Source: Rivularia sp. PCC 7116 (GTDB lineage: Bacteria > Cyanobacteriota > Cyanobacteriia > Cyanobacteriales > Nostocaceae). Taken from it: 64,000 bases of DNA. The DNA is taken from NCBI RefSeq assembly GCF_000316665.1, contig NC_019678.1, positions 3,968,001-4,032,000 on the forward strand, given 5' to 3'. The notes beneath the pieces are model-generated. The model was not told the DNA's origin, made no database searches, and saw nothing but the letters and a program-made list of their open reading frames with translations. The stretch's first letter is position 1; each line of letters opens with the position of its first letter. Positions 25,801 through 33,916 of this stretch are shown here, piece after piece. The translations under genes were made by a program, and so were the position numbers.

Positions 25801-25940
25801 GTAATATCATCATCAGTTGATATCGGGTTTTGAAAGCTTCCCGAATTATTTTCAACTGGTAAATCTGGATTTAACGAGCTATCAACTGATGAAATATCAA
25901 GACTCTCAGAATTAATTATCGGATTTTCTAAATTATCCAT
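22884..25940 (-). CDS. DUF4114 - Calx-beta - lipase-like - RTX calcium-binding protein
   Basis: This large 1018-residue exported-type protein has several domains. An N-terminal DUF4114 domain (about 100-235) ends in MEDLRLDGNSDTDYNDIIF. A Calx-beta domain (about 280-390) has GEDFDNAPIALNF. A linker domain (about 400-540) precedes an alpha/beta-hydrolase lipase-like domain (about 555-770) with TWLIVHGWNDAP, VLLLDWREAA and nucleophile motif LIGHSLGS. The C-terminus has RTX-type repeats (about 895-960, GDGNDLFFGESGNDTLIG) and a DTIEDFQIGTDKIGL end. RTX tails bind calcium and serve as type I secretion signals, so it is probably a secreted lipase/esterase. No type I secretion genes are nearby. The start ATG is the first in frame; no Sec signal peptide is present, as expected for type I export. 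Confidence 0.85.
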   Translation of the reverse strand: MDNLENPIINSESLDISSVDSSLNPDLPVENNSGSFQNPISTDDDITLIPQLDNGVFNVDTTGEFTIDLLFDAGGYESELGIFNLTGMEGLNPGSDEYIQEAARRVLSNSTNGYIVVNDDSEGAKFTGELGEKDRNEGDYSGIQTFKMNPGDNFALMLVPQGDFRDVLENPSVDGDKRPLFSLSSANPDKAVQIMQLVKGTIDGGVFGMEDLRLDGNSDTDYNDIIFHVKGALGKATPFEDLNNYNSNTWDETEAGKQLIEFARNNNINPNESPGKLEFEKSEFNTFESGISTLSAKVIRTEGDLGEVSATVNLSNGTATAGEDFDNAPIALNFADGEIEKNVAIPIFSDDLKEGSETVNLSLVNLTGGAILGNQNTATLNIGDEDTSNIISTNSSEDSALSLDTVNVFLKPDEEINFELTVTKPQTNSIAALNSPIPQNSNQINVTQIGDDAGYIQEITPTKVETNSTTYNVKLASDGKGSNQTMMLQTEGSQTTINAITGVNGPYTLPPNLTDSNLAVQGFVTGGSEEGVLLNQTVGNNPSSRKVGFVEVNNPAQAEQTWLIVHGWNDAPDGKIANTAQKIAQTKPGDRVLLLDWREAAYNNSEALGVEFGIPGKGNFRAATWISPVAEFAVKALNDFYGIDTQQASESLNLIGHSLGSLVNSEMGRIYRDGLLLENNNFLAGNTEGARTITALDPPSARNRDENPLFDDANEDIYDVDGRVKGTQAPEKFADVSVFSRSYVGEKSIAGNPELAVTADEAFQMDFGTISEFATDFGSEHGRVVRAFNNIIDQQGLIGDLLGIRAYESIDKLPVEDFDELLIRREDNGAYKGIIDVNKENVATLLIGKAKTGKKDDIVIGSFINQEINGAEFLNFGGDGRYTGDGNDLFFGESGNDTLIGNDEDDILFGGKGKDKLDGGSGIDTFVFQPGDGGKSKDEADTIEDFQIGTDKIGLINLEFGQLSFQEFRRRSGLFSRTTDTAIIANSEFLALVEDVEIEEIQKPEYFVAVDEDELKVS

Positions 25941-26562
25941 GATATTGATAAAATAATATGTACGTCAACTGCAATGTGGATTTTAGACGTAGCATAAAAT
26001 TCAGAATTAAATATGAAAATGCTTCGTGTATCTTAGTAATAATAAGGGTACATTAATATGTAGCCTGATATGGAAATATTGATTTTAGTCAAAGCTATTT
26101 TTATAGCAGCTTCGATTTAAAATCTATTTGCATAAATTATCTTTTAAATTATCTTTCCTAGACTGCTCCTGCTGGCTATATAGCTCAATCTCAAGACAAT
26201 TTTGTGTTGATGATACTAATGTTACTGACTTATTTGTCAGTATAGAGTAGTTTATATCACAATTAAAATAAAAATACTGAAAAATCTTGCGATCGCCATT
26301 AAATATAGCCCATTTTTTTGTGAGGTATATTCAAACGGACAAGGATGTGCGATCGCGCAGCGTAACGCACCATCCACCGAATTACTTGCTATATTATTGA
26401 AGATTTCGATAGTTGTTTATTATTCATTGTCAGAAACCCGGTTTCTTTAGGCTTCAATTACCAACTACCAACTACCCATTACCAATTACCAACTACCGAA
26501 AATGATATAGAACACCAAAACGCGGTATATTTTCTGATATAAGCGATGGGGGGAAAGGATAG
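25941..26562. other. long AT-rich divergent intergenic region
   Basis: About 620 bases lie between the divergent RTX/lipase gene and mcdA. It carries HIP1 sites near 26289 and 26350, a GTAACGCACC dispersed-repeat fragment near 26363, and an ATTACCA/ACTACCA heptamer array at about 26457-26500. No ORF with coding character is seen. Promoters for both neighbours must lie here but cannot be fixed by eye. Confidence 0.45.
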
Positions 26563-27195
26563 ATGCCAAAAGTAATAGCTATCCTAAATGGAAAGGGAGG
26601 AGTTGGTAAAACCACAACTTCGATAAATCTTGCAGCATCTTTTGGGGAGAAAAAAAAGGTACTTTTGGTAGATGCGGACGTGCAAGGTTCGGCTAGTTGG
26701 TGGTTCTCAAGGAGTGATTCGGGGATGGGGTTCGATCTATCTCAAGAGACAAATCCAAAATTATTAAGTAGTTTACGCTCTATAAAAGGTTACGATTTAG
26801 TAGTAGTCGATACGCCTCCAGCGCTGCATTCTCGATCGCTAGCAGCAGTAGTTACCAATGCAGATTATTTGGTTTTGCCAACACCCCCAGCGCCAATGGA
26901 TTTAGCTGCTTTGATTGATACAGTCAAAGAAGCAGTTGCTCCAGTGGGTACTCCCCATCGAGTACTGTTAACAAAAGTGGATACGCGAAGTTTGAGAGAA
27001 GCACTCGAAGCTCAAAATACTCTTTTAAATTTGGGAATTCCCGCTTGTAATGCATTTATTCGTATTTACAAAGCCCATGAAAGAGCAGCGCTTGATGGGG
27101 TAGCGATTACTCAATGGCGAGGAAAAAACGCACGGGAGGCGGAATCTGACTATCGCCGGGTAGCTGATGAATTACAGCGTGATTGGAGGAAATAA
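26563..27195 (+). CDS. mcdA: ParA/MinD-type ATPase, probable McdA (carboxysome positioning)
   Basis: This 210-residue protein has a deviant Walker A motif [15 protein letters not shown] with the signature lysine (about residues 10-17), a [15 protein letters not shown] switch region and [13 protein letters not shown] as Walker B. The short length, with no N-terminal DNA-binding domain, matches orphan ParA ATPases that position cellular cargo. The next gene starts in the same TAATG as its stop, so the two are translationally coupled. That partner has the ends expected of McdB, which makes this a probable McdA: an ATPase that coats the nucleoid and distributes carboxysomes. A plasmid ParA with a non-McdB partner is the alternative. 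The start ATG has GGGGAAAGGA upstream. Confidence 0.75.
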   Translation: MPKVIAILNGKGGVGKTTTSINLAASFGEKKKVLLVDADVQGSASWWFSRSDSGMGFDLSQETNPKLLSSLRSIKGYDLVVVDTPPALHSRSLAAVVTNADYLVLPTPPAPMDLAALIDTVKEAVAPVGTPHRVLLTKVDTRSLREALEAQNTLLNLGIPACNAFIRIYKAHERAALDGVAITQWRGKNAREAESDYRRVADELQRDWRK

Positions 27196-28064
27196 TGCCT
27201 AGAAAACGTCTTTCAGATTTATTAAAAGAAGAAGTAAAAAAGCCAACTGAGGGTGAATCTACTATTGATGTTCCTGCATCTGAGGTAAAAGATATGAGTA
27301 AACAAGGTACAACTGCTGCTTCTAATGTTGATTTAGAAGCAACTGTTAAAGAATTGCAAGCAACTTTAGAAGAAACACGAAAAAACGAAGATACTTTACG
27401 CAAGCAAGCTGAAGATTTTCAATCTACAATTGGCGACCAAGAAAAATTATTCAATCAATTACAAAAAGAATTAGACGAAGCCAAAAAAGTTGGAGATTTG
27501 CAAGATAATGTAGAGGAACTTAAACAAGAATTAGCACAAGCAGGTAAAAACGAAAAAAGCTTAGAGAAGCTAATCGGAGAGTTACAGCTAACTTTAAAAG
27601 AGAAAGATGAACATATAGAAAAGTTAGGAAATTTTCAAGATACTGTAGAAGACGTTAAAAAAGAATTAGCTACGGTTCGTAAACAAGAAAAAGCCCTACA
27701 GGCAGAAGTTGAAGAATTAAAAATACATTTAGCTGAAAAAGAAGCTTCAACACAAAGACTTACGGATGAACTATATGCTGCGAAAAAAGATGCCCTACAG
27801 TTAGCAGAAGCAAACACCAAGCTGACAGCAGAAATGAATGCAGCCCAGAAGATTGCTGAGATAGAATCTGCTGCACCATCACCTGCTTCCAGAAAACCTG
27901 CTACAAAACAAAGAGTTCCGAATCAGTCAGCGATAACTCAACCAAAGAAAGATTATTCCTCATCATTAGCTTACAGGAAACATTACTCTCGTCCAACTGG
28001 TCCTTTGCCTGACAATTCATCTAATGGACAATCTAATGGTTCCCCCATGTGGTTGTTGGATTAA
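27195..28064 (+). CDS. mcdB: coiled-coil partner of the ParA ATPase, probable McdB
   Basis: I placed the start at ATG 27195 (289 residues) because it overlaps the mcdA stop by one base and has GGAGGA eight bases upstream; a TTG at 27183 is less likely. The protein has a basic N-terminal motif [13 protein letters not shown], a long Lys/Glu/Gln-rich coiled coil (about 50-225), a polar, probably disordered C-terminal part and a final tryptophan five residues from the end region (SPMWLLD). McdB proteins of the common type 2 systems have a basic N-terminal RxSDLL-like motif, coiled coil, low hydrophobicity and an invariant C-terminal Trp. It is longer than many McdBs. Assignment is by architecture and gene pairing. 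Confidence 0.65.
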   Translation: MPRKRLSDLLKEEVKKPTEGESTIDVPASEVKDMSKQGTTAASNVDLEATVKELQATLEETRKNEDTLRKQAEDFQSTIGDQEKLFNQLQKELDEAKKVGDLQDNVEELKQELAQAGKNEKSLEKLIGELQLTLKEKDEHIEKLGNFQDTVEDVKKELATVRKQEKALQAEVEELKIHLAEKEASTQRLTDELYAAKKDALQLAEANTKLTAEMNAAQKIAEIESAAPSPASRKPATKQRVPNQSAITQPKKDYSSSLAYRKHYSRPTGPLPDNSSNGQSNGSPMWLLD

Positions 28065-28119
28065 TCGGTTAGCAGTTAATTGTTAATGGCTTGAACAACT
28101 AACAACCAACAACCAACAA

Positions 28120-29007
28120 CTAACAACTAAAATCTAACATCTCTTTAGCGGTAGCTTGAGGCTGTTCTAAATGAGGAACATGTCCGCTATCTTTTACCCA
28201 AGTCAAGGTACTATTAGGAACTGCTCGTTGAAATTTATGAGCATCCTTAGTACCTAGAATTTTGTCACTATCTCCCCACAATATCAGGGTTTCTGGCTCA
28301 ATCTCTACAAGCTGATTCGCTTTAAAAGGTTGATAACCACCGCTTTTAGTAAAAGCAATTAAAGCTTTATTCCAATCAGGCATTTCTAAATGCATCGCAC
28401 CGCAAAATAAAGCATCTTCGGTGGCAAGCTGCTTATTTTTATAAGCTGTACGGCTGATACTTTGTCTTATCTTACGATTTTTCAAAAATTCTGTTGCGAA
28501 ATAATCTAATGGTGGAAACATGATTTTACTTATGGGAGAGCCGCCAGTTAAACCCGCACTATCGATTAATACCAGCTTTTCTACTGCTTCGGGATAAGTC
28601 AAAGTAAAATCAATCGCTGCCGCCCCTCCCATGGAAGCACCTACTAAAATCACCGGTTGATTAATCAAGTTTTTCCAAAAACAATGCAGATGAGTTTTAA
28701 TTTGATCGGGATTAAACTTTATCCCGGCAAGCCTATCTGTAAAACCAAAACCCAATAAATCAACAGCCCAAGTTTCGCGATTTTCTGCCAGTAAAGGTAA
28801 AAGACGACGGTATTCCAAAACCGAACTATCAAATCCGTGTACTAGCAAAAACGGCTTACCACCGCTACCTTGATGCACGTAAGTTGTGGTAATCGGTTGC
28901 TTGCTTAAAGGAGTTGTTAGAGGTATTTGCTCTATCTTCTGAGCAAGAGCAATCGAGGCAGATTCTGTTAATTGCTCCACCCCGCCAGGAAGAAATTTAG
29001 GAAACAT
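28120..29007 (-). CDS. alpha/beta hydrolase
   Basis: This 295-residue alpha/beta-hydrolase-fold protein has the oxyanion region VHGFDSSVLEYRRL, AVDLLGFGFTDR, the nucleophile elbow VGASMGGAAA (Ser), the acidic residue in LILWGDSDKIL and the catalytic His in DSGHVPHLEQP. The full triad is present, so it should be an active esterase, lipase or haloperoxidase-like enzyme; the substrate is unknown. The TTGTTAG/ACAACTA-type repeats fill the 55-base gap to mcdB, with which it converges. Confidence 0.88.
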   Translation of the reverse strand: MFPKFLPGGVEQLTESASIALAQKIEQIPLTTPLSKQPITTTYVHQGSGGKPFLLVHGFDSSVLEYRRLLPLLAENRETWAVDLLGFGFTDRLAGIKFNPDQIKTHLHCFWKNLINQPVILVGASMGGAAAIDFTLTYPEAVEKLVLIDSAGLTGGSPISKIMFPPLDYFATEFLKNRKIRQSISRTAYKNKQLATEDALFCGAMHLEMPDWNKALIAFTKSGGYQPFKANQLVEIEPETLILWGDSDKILGTKDAHKFQRAVPNSTLTWVKDSGHVPHLEQPQATAKEMLDFSC

Positions 29008-29384
29008 ATAACGCTACGCGAAGGTTTAAGGTCAAAGGTTACAGGTCAAAGGTTCTAAGTCTTCATTAATGTCCTAACCGGCATTACGTAGTGCAATAAA
29101 TCTTAGTTTACCAGCCTAGGACTCGAATAAGTAAACATTACTGGTTGAAGTCGGAGAGAGGCAAGAGTTGGAAAGCAATGTCTTTTACTTATTCTTTACA
29201 TACCTATATATCTGTAAAATCTACTTATCTCTTACGACATATGCATTTGAGATAATACAAGCCTGAATCAATTATTTATTTTTTCAATGAATCAACCAAA
29301 AATAGGTATATTTTTATCAAAATAAAAAATACACTAATACTCCGTATAAATCCTATGTATTAAATAGGATATGTAATTCGAGAA
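29008..29384. other. divergent intergenic region
   Basis: This region of about 375 bases is very AT-rich beyond 29200. It has a short AGGTCAAAGGTTA heptamer-type repeat near 29030-29055. No ORF, hairpin or named regulatory site is seen. Confidence 0.4.
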
Positions 29385-30449
29385 ATGTCTTATATGGGGG
29401 AGTTTGTGAGGATGCCAAAAAGAATATATTGGATTGATGGTTGGAAAGGTATTGCAACAGCTTTGCTTGTCTTAGGCAACGTATTAGACTTGCATCATGC
29501 TAAATATATTTTCTGGTTTCATATACCGCTTTTTTTATTTGTTAGCGGATATATGTATAGTGAGAAGTATGATTATTTTTCTTTCTTTAAATATAAATTT
29601 AATCGTTTAATTGTTCCTTATCTTTCATTTTTAACTTTATTTAGCCTTCCTGCCGTTATCGTATATATACAAAATATTTTAGTCACTAAACAGCTTGATT
29701 CTCTATATGAGTTACTCTTATTCGTTGTTAAGCAACTGTATGGTGGGAAGATATTAACTGATTGTTTTTCTTTGTTTTGGGTGATAACCTGTTTATTTTT
29801 CACTCAGCAACTATACAATCTGATTTATACCAAAATTGACGGCGATAGATGGTTAATGAAAATAATCATGTTAGATGCTTATAGTTTGGCAATCATTGAT
29901 TACTTATTTTTTAGAGATATAATTTTTCCTTGGAATATTGATGCAGTGCTAATGGCGCTACCATTTTATTGGCTTGGACATATGGCATCTCAAAATAAAA
30001 ATATTTTTGATTCTATAAAATTACCTTCTGCCGCAGCTATTATCCTGCTGGCGATGTTTTTAATAGATAAATTATCTCCTATTGAATTGATATTTGATAT
30101 GAGACACAAAATCTATGGAATACCAATTATTAATCTAGTCATAGCTGCCTCTGGGATAGTTATATTTTTACAGATTGCACAAGCTATACATAAACATAAA
30201 TTATTCAACAGTATTTTCGGTGAAATTGGTACTGCATCAATGGCAATAATTTACTTACACCAACCCATTCAAATATTTGTAAAACAAGTATCGTTTCTAG
30301 ATGAAGTTGTTATTCGGTTGATTGCTGCTTTATTCATTCCATACCTAATTTATAAAATTATTATTAACTTTTCTGTAACTAGAAAGTTTCTCTTAGGAGA
30401 ATTTAAACCTTTAGCAAATGTGAAATTAAAAAAATTATCCAAAGTCTGA
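29385..30449 (+). CDS. acyltransferase 3 family membrane protein
   Basis: This 354-residue protein has about ten hydrophobic helices and the acyltransferase-3 signature at its start (YWIDGWKGIATALLVLGNVL and FWFHIPLFLFVSGYMYS, with the conserved His). The family transfers acetyl or succinyl groups to exopolysaccharides, lipids or other surface glycans in the membrane. The ATG at 29412 (codon 10) has GGGGGAG at suitable spacing and gives MPKRIYWID, so it may be the true start. AT-rich composition and low complexity of charged residues fit a surface-polysaccharide gene. It stands alone. Confidence 0.85.
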   Translation: MSYMGEFVRMPKRIYWIDGWKGIATALLVLGNVLDLHHAKYIFWFHIPLFLFVSGYMYSEKYDYFSFFKYKFNRLIVPYLSFLTLFSLPAVIVYIQNILVTKQLDSLYELLLFVVKQLYGGKILTDCFSLFWVITCLFFTQQLYNLIYTKIDGDRWLMKIIMLDAYSLAIIDYLFFRDIIFPWNIDAVLMALPFYWLGHMASQNKNIFDSIKLPSAAAIILLAMFLIDKLSPIELIFDMRHKIYGIPIINLVIAASGIVIFLQIAQAIHKHKLFNSIFGEIGTASMAIIYLHQPIQIFVKQVSFLDEVVIRLIAALFIPYLIYKIIINFSVTRKFLLGEFKPLANVKLKKLSKV

Positions 30450-30615
30450 CTTGTTAATTGAATACAGCTATCGCAAAAACACCCCAAACCATTTCGGTTT
30501 TTACCACTGCACAAACCAAAGCAAAAATATCTACACTATATCAAATGCTCTTCAATAGCTATATGACTATTCAACGAGCATTCTATATATTTAATCATAT
30601 TGAGGGGTAATTATA

Positions 30616-30894
30616 ATGTCTAAAAATACAGAAGTATTACCAGCAGGAGTTAATTCCCATGGGGAAGCGATAAGTCGGCTGGAAACAGCTATTGTCGAAG
30701 CTGTTGTAGAAGCCCGTTCGACTTGCGAAACTAATGGCAGTAATTCTACTGACTGTGCTGTAGCTTGGGATATTGTAGAAGAATTGCAAGCTGAAAAATC
30801 TCATCAAAAGCAAGCAAAACAAATCAAAAACTCATTGGATAATTACTGCGATCGCAATCCTGATGCATTGGAATGTAGAGTATACGATATCTAG
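30616..30894 (+). CDS. cp12: CP12 Calvin-cycle regulator
   Basis: This 92-residue protein carries the complete CP12 pattern: an N-terminal Cys pair (STCETNGSNSTDCAVAWD), the core AWDIVEELQAEKSHQ and the C-terminal Cys pair ending NPDALECRVYDI. CP12 is a disordered redox switch that, when oxidised, locks GAPDH and phosphoribulokinase into an inactive complex in darkness. Both disulfide pairs are intact. The ATG has GAGGGG upstream, and a strong terminator follows, so it is monocistronic. About 20 N-terminal residues precede the core. Confidence 0.93.
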   Translation: MSKNTEVLPAGVNSHGEAISRLETAIVEAVVEARSTCETNGSNSTDCAVAWDIVEELQAEKSHQKQAKQIKNSLDNYCDRNPDALECRVYDI

Positions 30895-31401
30895 TATTTT
30901 TTAGTTGTAATCTAAAATCTAATGACTCCCTTTTAGTTTCAAGGGAGTTTTTTTATGTTTGTAAATAGCTACTTAAATGCTCATTTTGTCAATATCAGTA
31001 TCTGTAAGGCTTACTTTGAGTATTTTAAGTTACAGCAAAATTTACAATTATTCATGCAAACATGGAAGATTTTTCAATGATTTTTGACTATGTATTATGC
31101 AAATAATACAAGTAGTAGGTTATGTGCTGCTTTTTAAGAGATTAAATTAACGATTTATAGGATGATTTTGAAAGTTGAATAAACTGCTTCTCTCAGCATA
31201 ACAATATCATATTTTGGCTCAAAGTCTTGTAATCTCGTGTATTAATTGAGAATAGAGTCAATAGTAATGTTTATGTAAATGAGTGTTAAGGGATTGTAAC
31301 GGAATATGAATACAAAAGTTTGATGGGTGGGGGAGTAATTAGTAAGTTTTGATTATTTAAAGTTGATTTTTTGTTATTTGTGCGGTGTTGATTTAGATTG
31401 A
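30895..31401. other. intergenic region, terminator only
   Basis: About 500 bases lie between the convergent cp12 and PepSY-type genes. Apart from the cp12 terminator I see only AT-rich sequence without coding frames. Confidence 0.5.
30925..30954 (+). terminator. rho-independent terminator of cp12
   Basis: The perfect 8-bp stem ACTCCCTT / AAGGGAGT encloses an 8-base loop and is followed by a run of seven T. It starts 31 bases after the cp12 stop. Confidence 0.88.
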
Positions 31402-31692
31402 TTATTTGGGAGACTGCTTGTTACGTCGATTAGTTTGCAACCACATGATAATTCCGGTGAAGCAGAGCATGAGAAGACCAAAAGCATTGAAAAAAGGGTA
31501 AATCATCTCAAGATTAATGCGACCGAATTTGCCTCTATGCCATTCTAAAAGCCAAATAAATTCCTGGCTTTTACCGGCTATTGCTGCTATTTGAAATAAA
31601 GAACCTGTAATTAGAGTTAATACTGCGGGGAAAAGTATTATTGGAGCAAATAACGAATGTAGTTGGCGAATTCGAGCTTTGTTTAAAGTCAT
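31402..31692 (-). CDS. small PepSY-type two-helix membrane protein
   Basis: This 96-residue protein has two membrane helices (FAPIILFPAVLTLITGSLFQ and MIYPFFNAFGLLMLCFTG) linked by a loop with LLEWHRGKFG, and it starts with KARIRQLHSLFAP. The RQLHS...TG and WHRG signatures resemble the membrane part of PepSY-TM proteins, which occur near iron and copper transport genes. It is about 56 bases downstream of the next small gene on the same strand, suggesting an operon, and lies at the edge of the metal-related island. Confidence 0.7.
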   Translation of the reverse strand: MTLNKARIRQLHSLFAPIILFPAVLTLITGSLFQIAAIAGKSQEFIWLLEWHRGKFGRINLEMIYPFFNAFGLLMLCFTGIIMWLQTNRRNKQSPK

Positions 31693-31748
31693 AGATAGCT
31701 GGTTTGAGATTTAAGGTAATTCAAGTTTTAGTGATAGATATAGTTGAT

Positions 31749-32078
31749 TTATCTGTATTTAGCAAAATAAATAAATCCAGTTCCTCCGAGAAGTAGTAAG
31801 AAAACGATTTCTCCCGGTTGTGGAATCAGATGTGTACTATTTTTGGTAAATTTATTTTCTGAATTAGTTGCTTGCCGATTGAATTTTAATTGTTTTGGTG
31901 TTGGGGAGATGTTTATAGGTGTTTCCAGATTTTTAATTTTTAAATTATCAGATGAATTAGGCTGAGTACTTTCTCTATGAAAGCGTCTTTCATGTGCTGT
32001 TGAAGGTATGTTTTGTATTAGTAAACAAATAATTACTATTAAATAAATTATAAAAGTGTGACTTATTGGTGATTTCAT
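31749..32078 (-). CDS. small exported protein with C-terminal anchor
   Basis: I start this gene at the ATG at 32078 (MKSPISHTFIIYLIVIICLL), giving 109 residues with an N-terminal signal or anchor. The longer frame to 32246 would translate a dispersed hairpin repeat and is rejected. The middle is polar with HERRFHRES, and the C-terminus is PQPGEIVFLLLLGGTGFIYFAKYR-like: a Pro/Gly turn, a hydrophobic helix and a basic end, reminiscent of sortase- or exosortase-type sorting tails. Function is unknown. It is co-directional with the PepSY-type gene and divergent from the Met-rich protein. Confidence 0.6.
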   Translation of the reverse strand: MKSPISHTFIIYLIVIICLLIQNIPSTAHERRFHRESTQPNSSDNLKIKNLETPINISPTPKQLKFNRQATNSENKFTKNSTHLIPQPGEIVFLLLLGGTGFIYFAKYR

Positions 32079-32484
32079 TACTTTGTCAGATTGCTTATAG
32101 AGTAGAGTATCGCAGGTGCAGATGAAATCAAGATGAAATAAAGGGAGTTGCTGATTAAAAGTATGAATTGCCCCCGCGAGCCCCCAATTATGGGGGAACA
32201 AGATAATTGAAAGTCCCCCATTTTGGGGGGATTTAGGGGGCATCACTATGAAGGAAAAATAAATTCATACCCGGATTCAGCAACGCCAAATAAACTATTA
32301 TCTAGTTCAAACTAAAACATTACTCTTGTCTTCTTATAAAATTACCTATTGTATGAGAGGGCGGGAGAAAAAATATTTTTTACATGTAATCTCACAACCG
32401 GGAAGAAATTAATAGAAATAAGATTTCATACCTATTTCATAAGTGCTTGCCAAACTAGTTATTGTGTCAAGTAGCTAGTTAAAT
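32079..32484. repeat. intergenic region with dispersed CCCCC/GGGGG hairpin repeat
   Basis: Bases about 32165-32243 are a known-type cyanobacterial dispersed repeat with two stems (CCCCCAATTATGGGGG and TCCCCCATTTTGGGGGGA). The remaining sequence up to the Met-rich gene is AT-rich and must hold divergent promoters. Short AGATGAAAT/AAGATGAAAT direct repeats occur near 32120-32135, also seen near 37680. Confidence 0.6.
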
Positions 32485-33858
32485 ATGAAAAATCAGTTAT
32501 TAAAAAACATGGCGATCGCTGTGGTAGTTGTCATAGGAATATTGCCTGCTGCACAAGCACAGCAGCGGAATTCCGTCGCACATCCGCGCACGCCTTACCG
32601 ATTATCTTTTTATAACCGTCATCGACGCAGTTATAGAGTTGCTAGTGCATTGCATTTTGCTCACAGTAAGTTACACGATGTTTTACTGTTAACTGCTTTT
32701 GAAAATCATGCAGCCGAAGATAAGAAGCTGTACAAACAGGTTATTAATTTCTATAAAAAACCACCGCGTATTGAACCAACAATGGAATTATACGCACCAT
32801 ATACAGCACGAGCAACTTGGCAACTATTCCGTACTATCGATTCTATTCATCTACTGCATGAAATGACTGAAGATGTCATGTCAGATAAAGATATTGCTTG
32901 GAATCAGAAGGGAAAAGCACTTAAGGAAGCCTATGAAATATATAAAAATAAATATAAAAATATAGCTTTTTCTCCAGCACCTTTAGATGTAACCATGCGT
33001 CGCGCTGGGGTAATGATGAAGCCCTATTTTACTTTAACTCGCAATTATTATCCTCAAAATAATAACTTCTTTTATGCCGCTCACTGGTGGCATCCTGCGG
33101 TTTACGAATCAATGATGATTGGTGGAAACGATAAGGAGCAGGATGCAATGATTCAAAAAATGGAAGATGTGTTTCAAAATCAAGTTGTTCCAAATCCACC
33201 AATGCGAATGTTGTTAAGTCGTGAAGGAGCGCCAAGATACAGTCGTTTATCTCCAGAAACGGCGAATGTTTTTGATAATTTGCATATGCTTCACGGTATT
33301 ACCTACGATATTTTTGCCTATGAAGGTTGGACAATTAAGCAAAAGCGCGCTGAGCTTTATCGGGTATTAAAAGCTTTGAGCTATCAACCGGGAGATGAAA
33401 AATTAGTTCGTAAATTTAATGTTCCCAAACCTAATTTTAATCCTTTAGTTTATGACGAATGGGCAAAAAGTTCCAATGGTGCCATGACGCGGATGATGAT
33501 GGAAATGGCAATGGAAATGATGCCGATGATGCACGGAAATATGAATCAAGAAATGCATCAAAAAATCATGGCTCAGTTGAAAATGAAGTTAACACCGGGT
33601 ATTCAAGAAGGGGAAATTCCGGGTTCTTGGATTGATGCCATGAAGGTTTTGATGCCAAATATGAAAATGTCACCGGAAGCAATGCAGCCAGGAAAAATTA
33701 ATCCGATGATGGTGAACATTATGCTTGATGGTTGGCGGGAAAAATACGGCAGCTTGCCCGATATTGAGCCTATTTCAATGGATATTGAACCTTCTGCAAA
33801 AAATATATTATCTTCTCGCAAATTAAGGATTAATAAAATCGCGGAGCAAAGAGATTAA
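32485..33858 (+). CDS. exported Met/His-rich protein, possible copper-binding
   Basis: This 457-residue protein has a signal peptide (MAIAVVVVIGILPAAQAQ). The first three quarters are helical and rich in His, Tyr and Arg (ASALHFAHSKLHDVLLL, FFYAAHWWHPAVYESMM). Residues about 335-415 form a striking Met-rich segment (MTRMMMEMAMEMMPMMHGN, MNQEMHQKIMAQLKM, MPNMKMSPEAM). Met-rich motifs in exported proteins typically bind Cu(I). I recognise no family. It is followed 58 bases later by a barrel protein on the same strand, then by DUF411 and the RppAB system on the other strand. A role in periplasmic copper handling is an inference. Confidence 0.7.
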   Translation: MKNQLLKNMAIAVVVVIGILPAAQAQQRNSVAHPRTPYRLSFYNRHRRSYRVASALHFAHSKLHDVLLLTAFENHAAEDKKLYKQVINFYKKPPRIEPTMELYAPYTARATWQLFRTIDSIHLLHEMTEDVMSDKDIAWNQKGKALKEAYEIYKNKYKNIAFSPAPLDVTMRRAGVMMKPYFTLTRNYYPQNNNFFYAAHWWHPAVYESMMIGGNDKEQDAMIQKMEDVFQNQVVPNPPMRMLLSREGAPRYSRLSPETANVFDNLHMLHGITYDIFAYEGWTIKQKRAELYRVLKALSYQPGDEKLVRKFNVPKPNFNPLVYDEWAKSSNGAMTRMMMEMAMEMMPMMHGNMNQEMHQKIMAQLKMKLTPGIQEGEIPGSWIDAMKVLMPNMKMSPEAMQPGKINPMMVNIMLDGWREKYGSLPDIEPISMDIEPSAKNILSSRKLRINKIAEQRD

Positions 33859-33916
33859 GAGAGATAGGTAATAAAGGTTTAATCAATCATCAAAATAGGC
33901 GAGCAGGTAGGGTTAA

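Noticed and set aside
27183-27194. TTG start for mcdB
   Set aside because: The ATG at 27195 overlaps the mcdA stop and has GGAGGA at the right distance.
31749-32246. 165-residue version of the small anchored protein
   Set aside because: The first 56 codons translate a dispersed CCCCC/GGGGG hairpin repeat; the ATG at 32078 starts a proper signal peptide.
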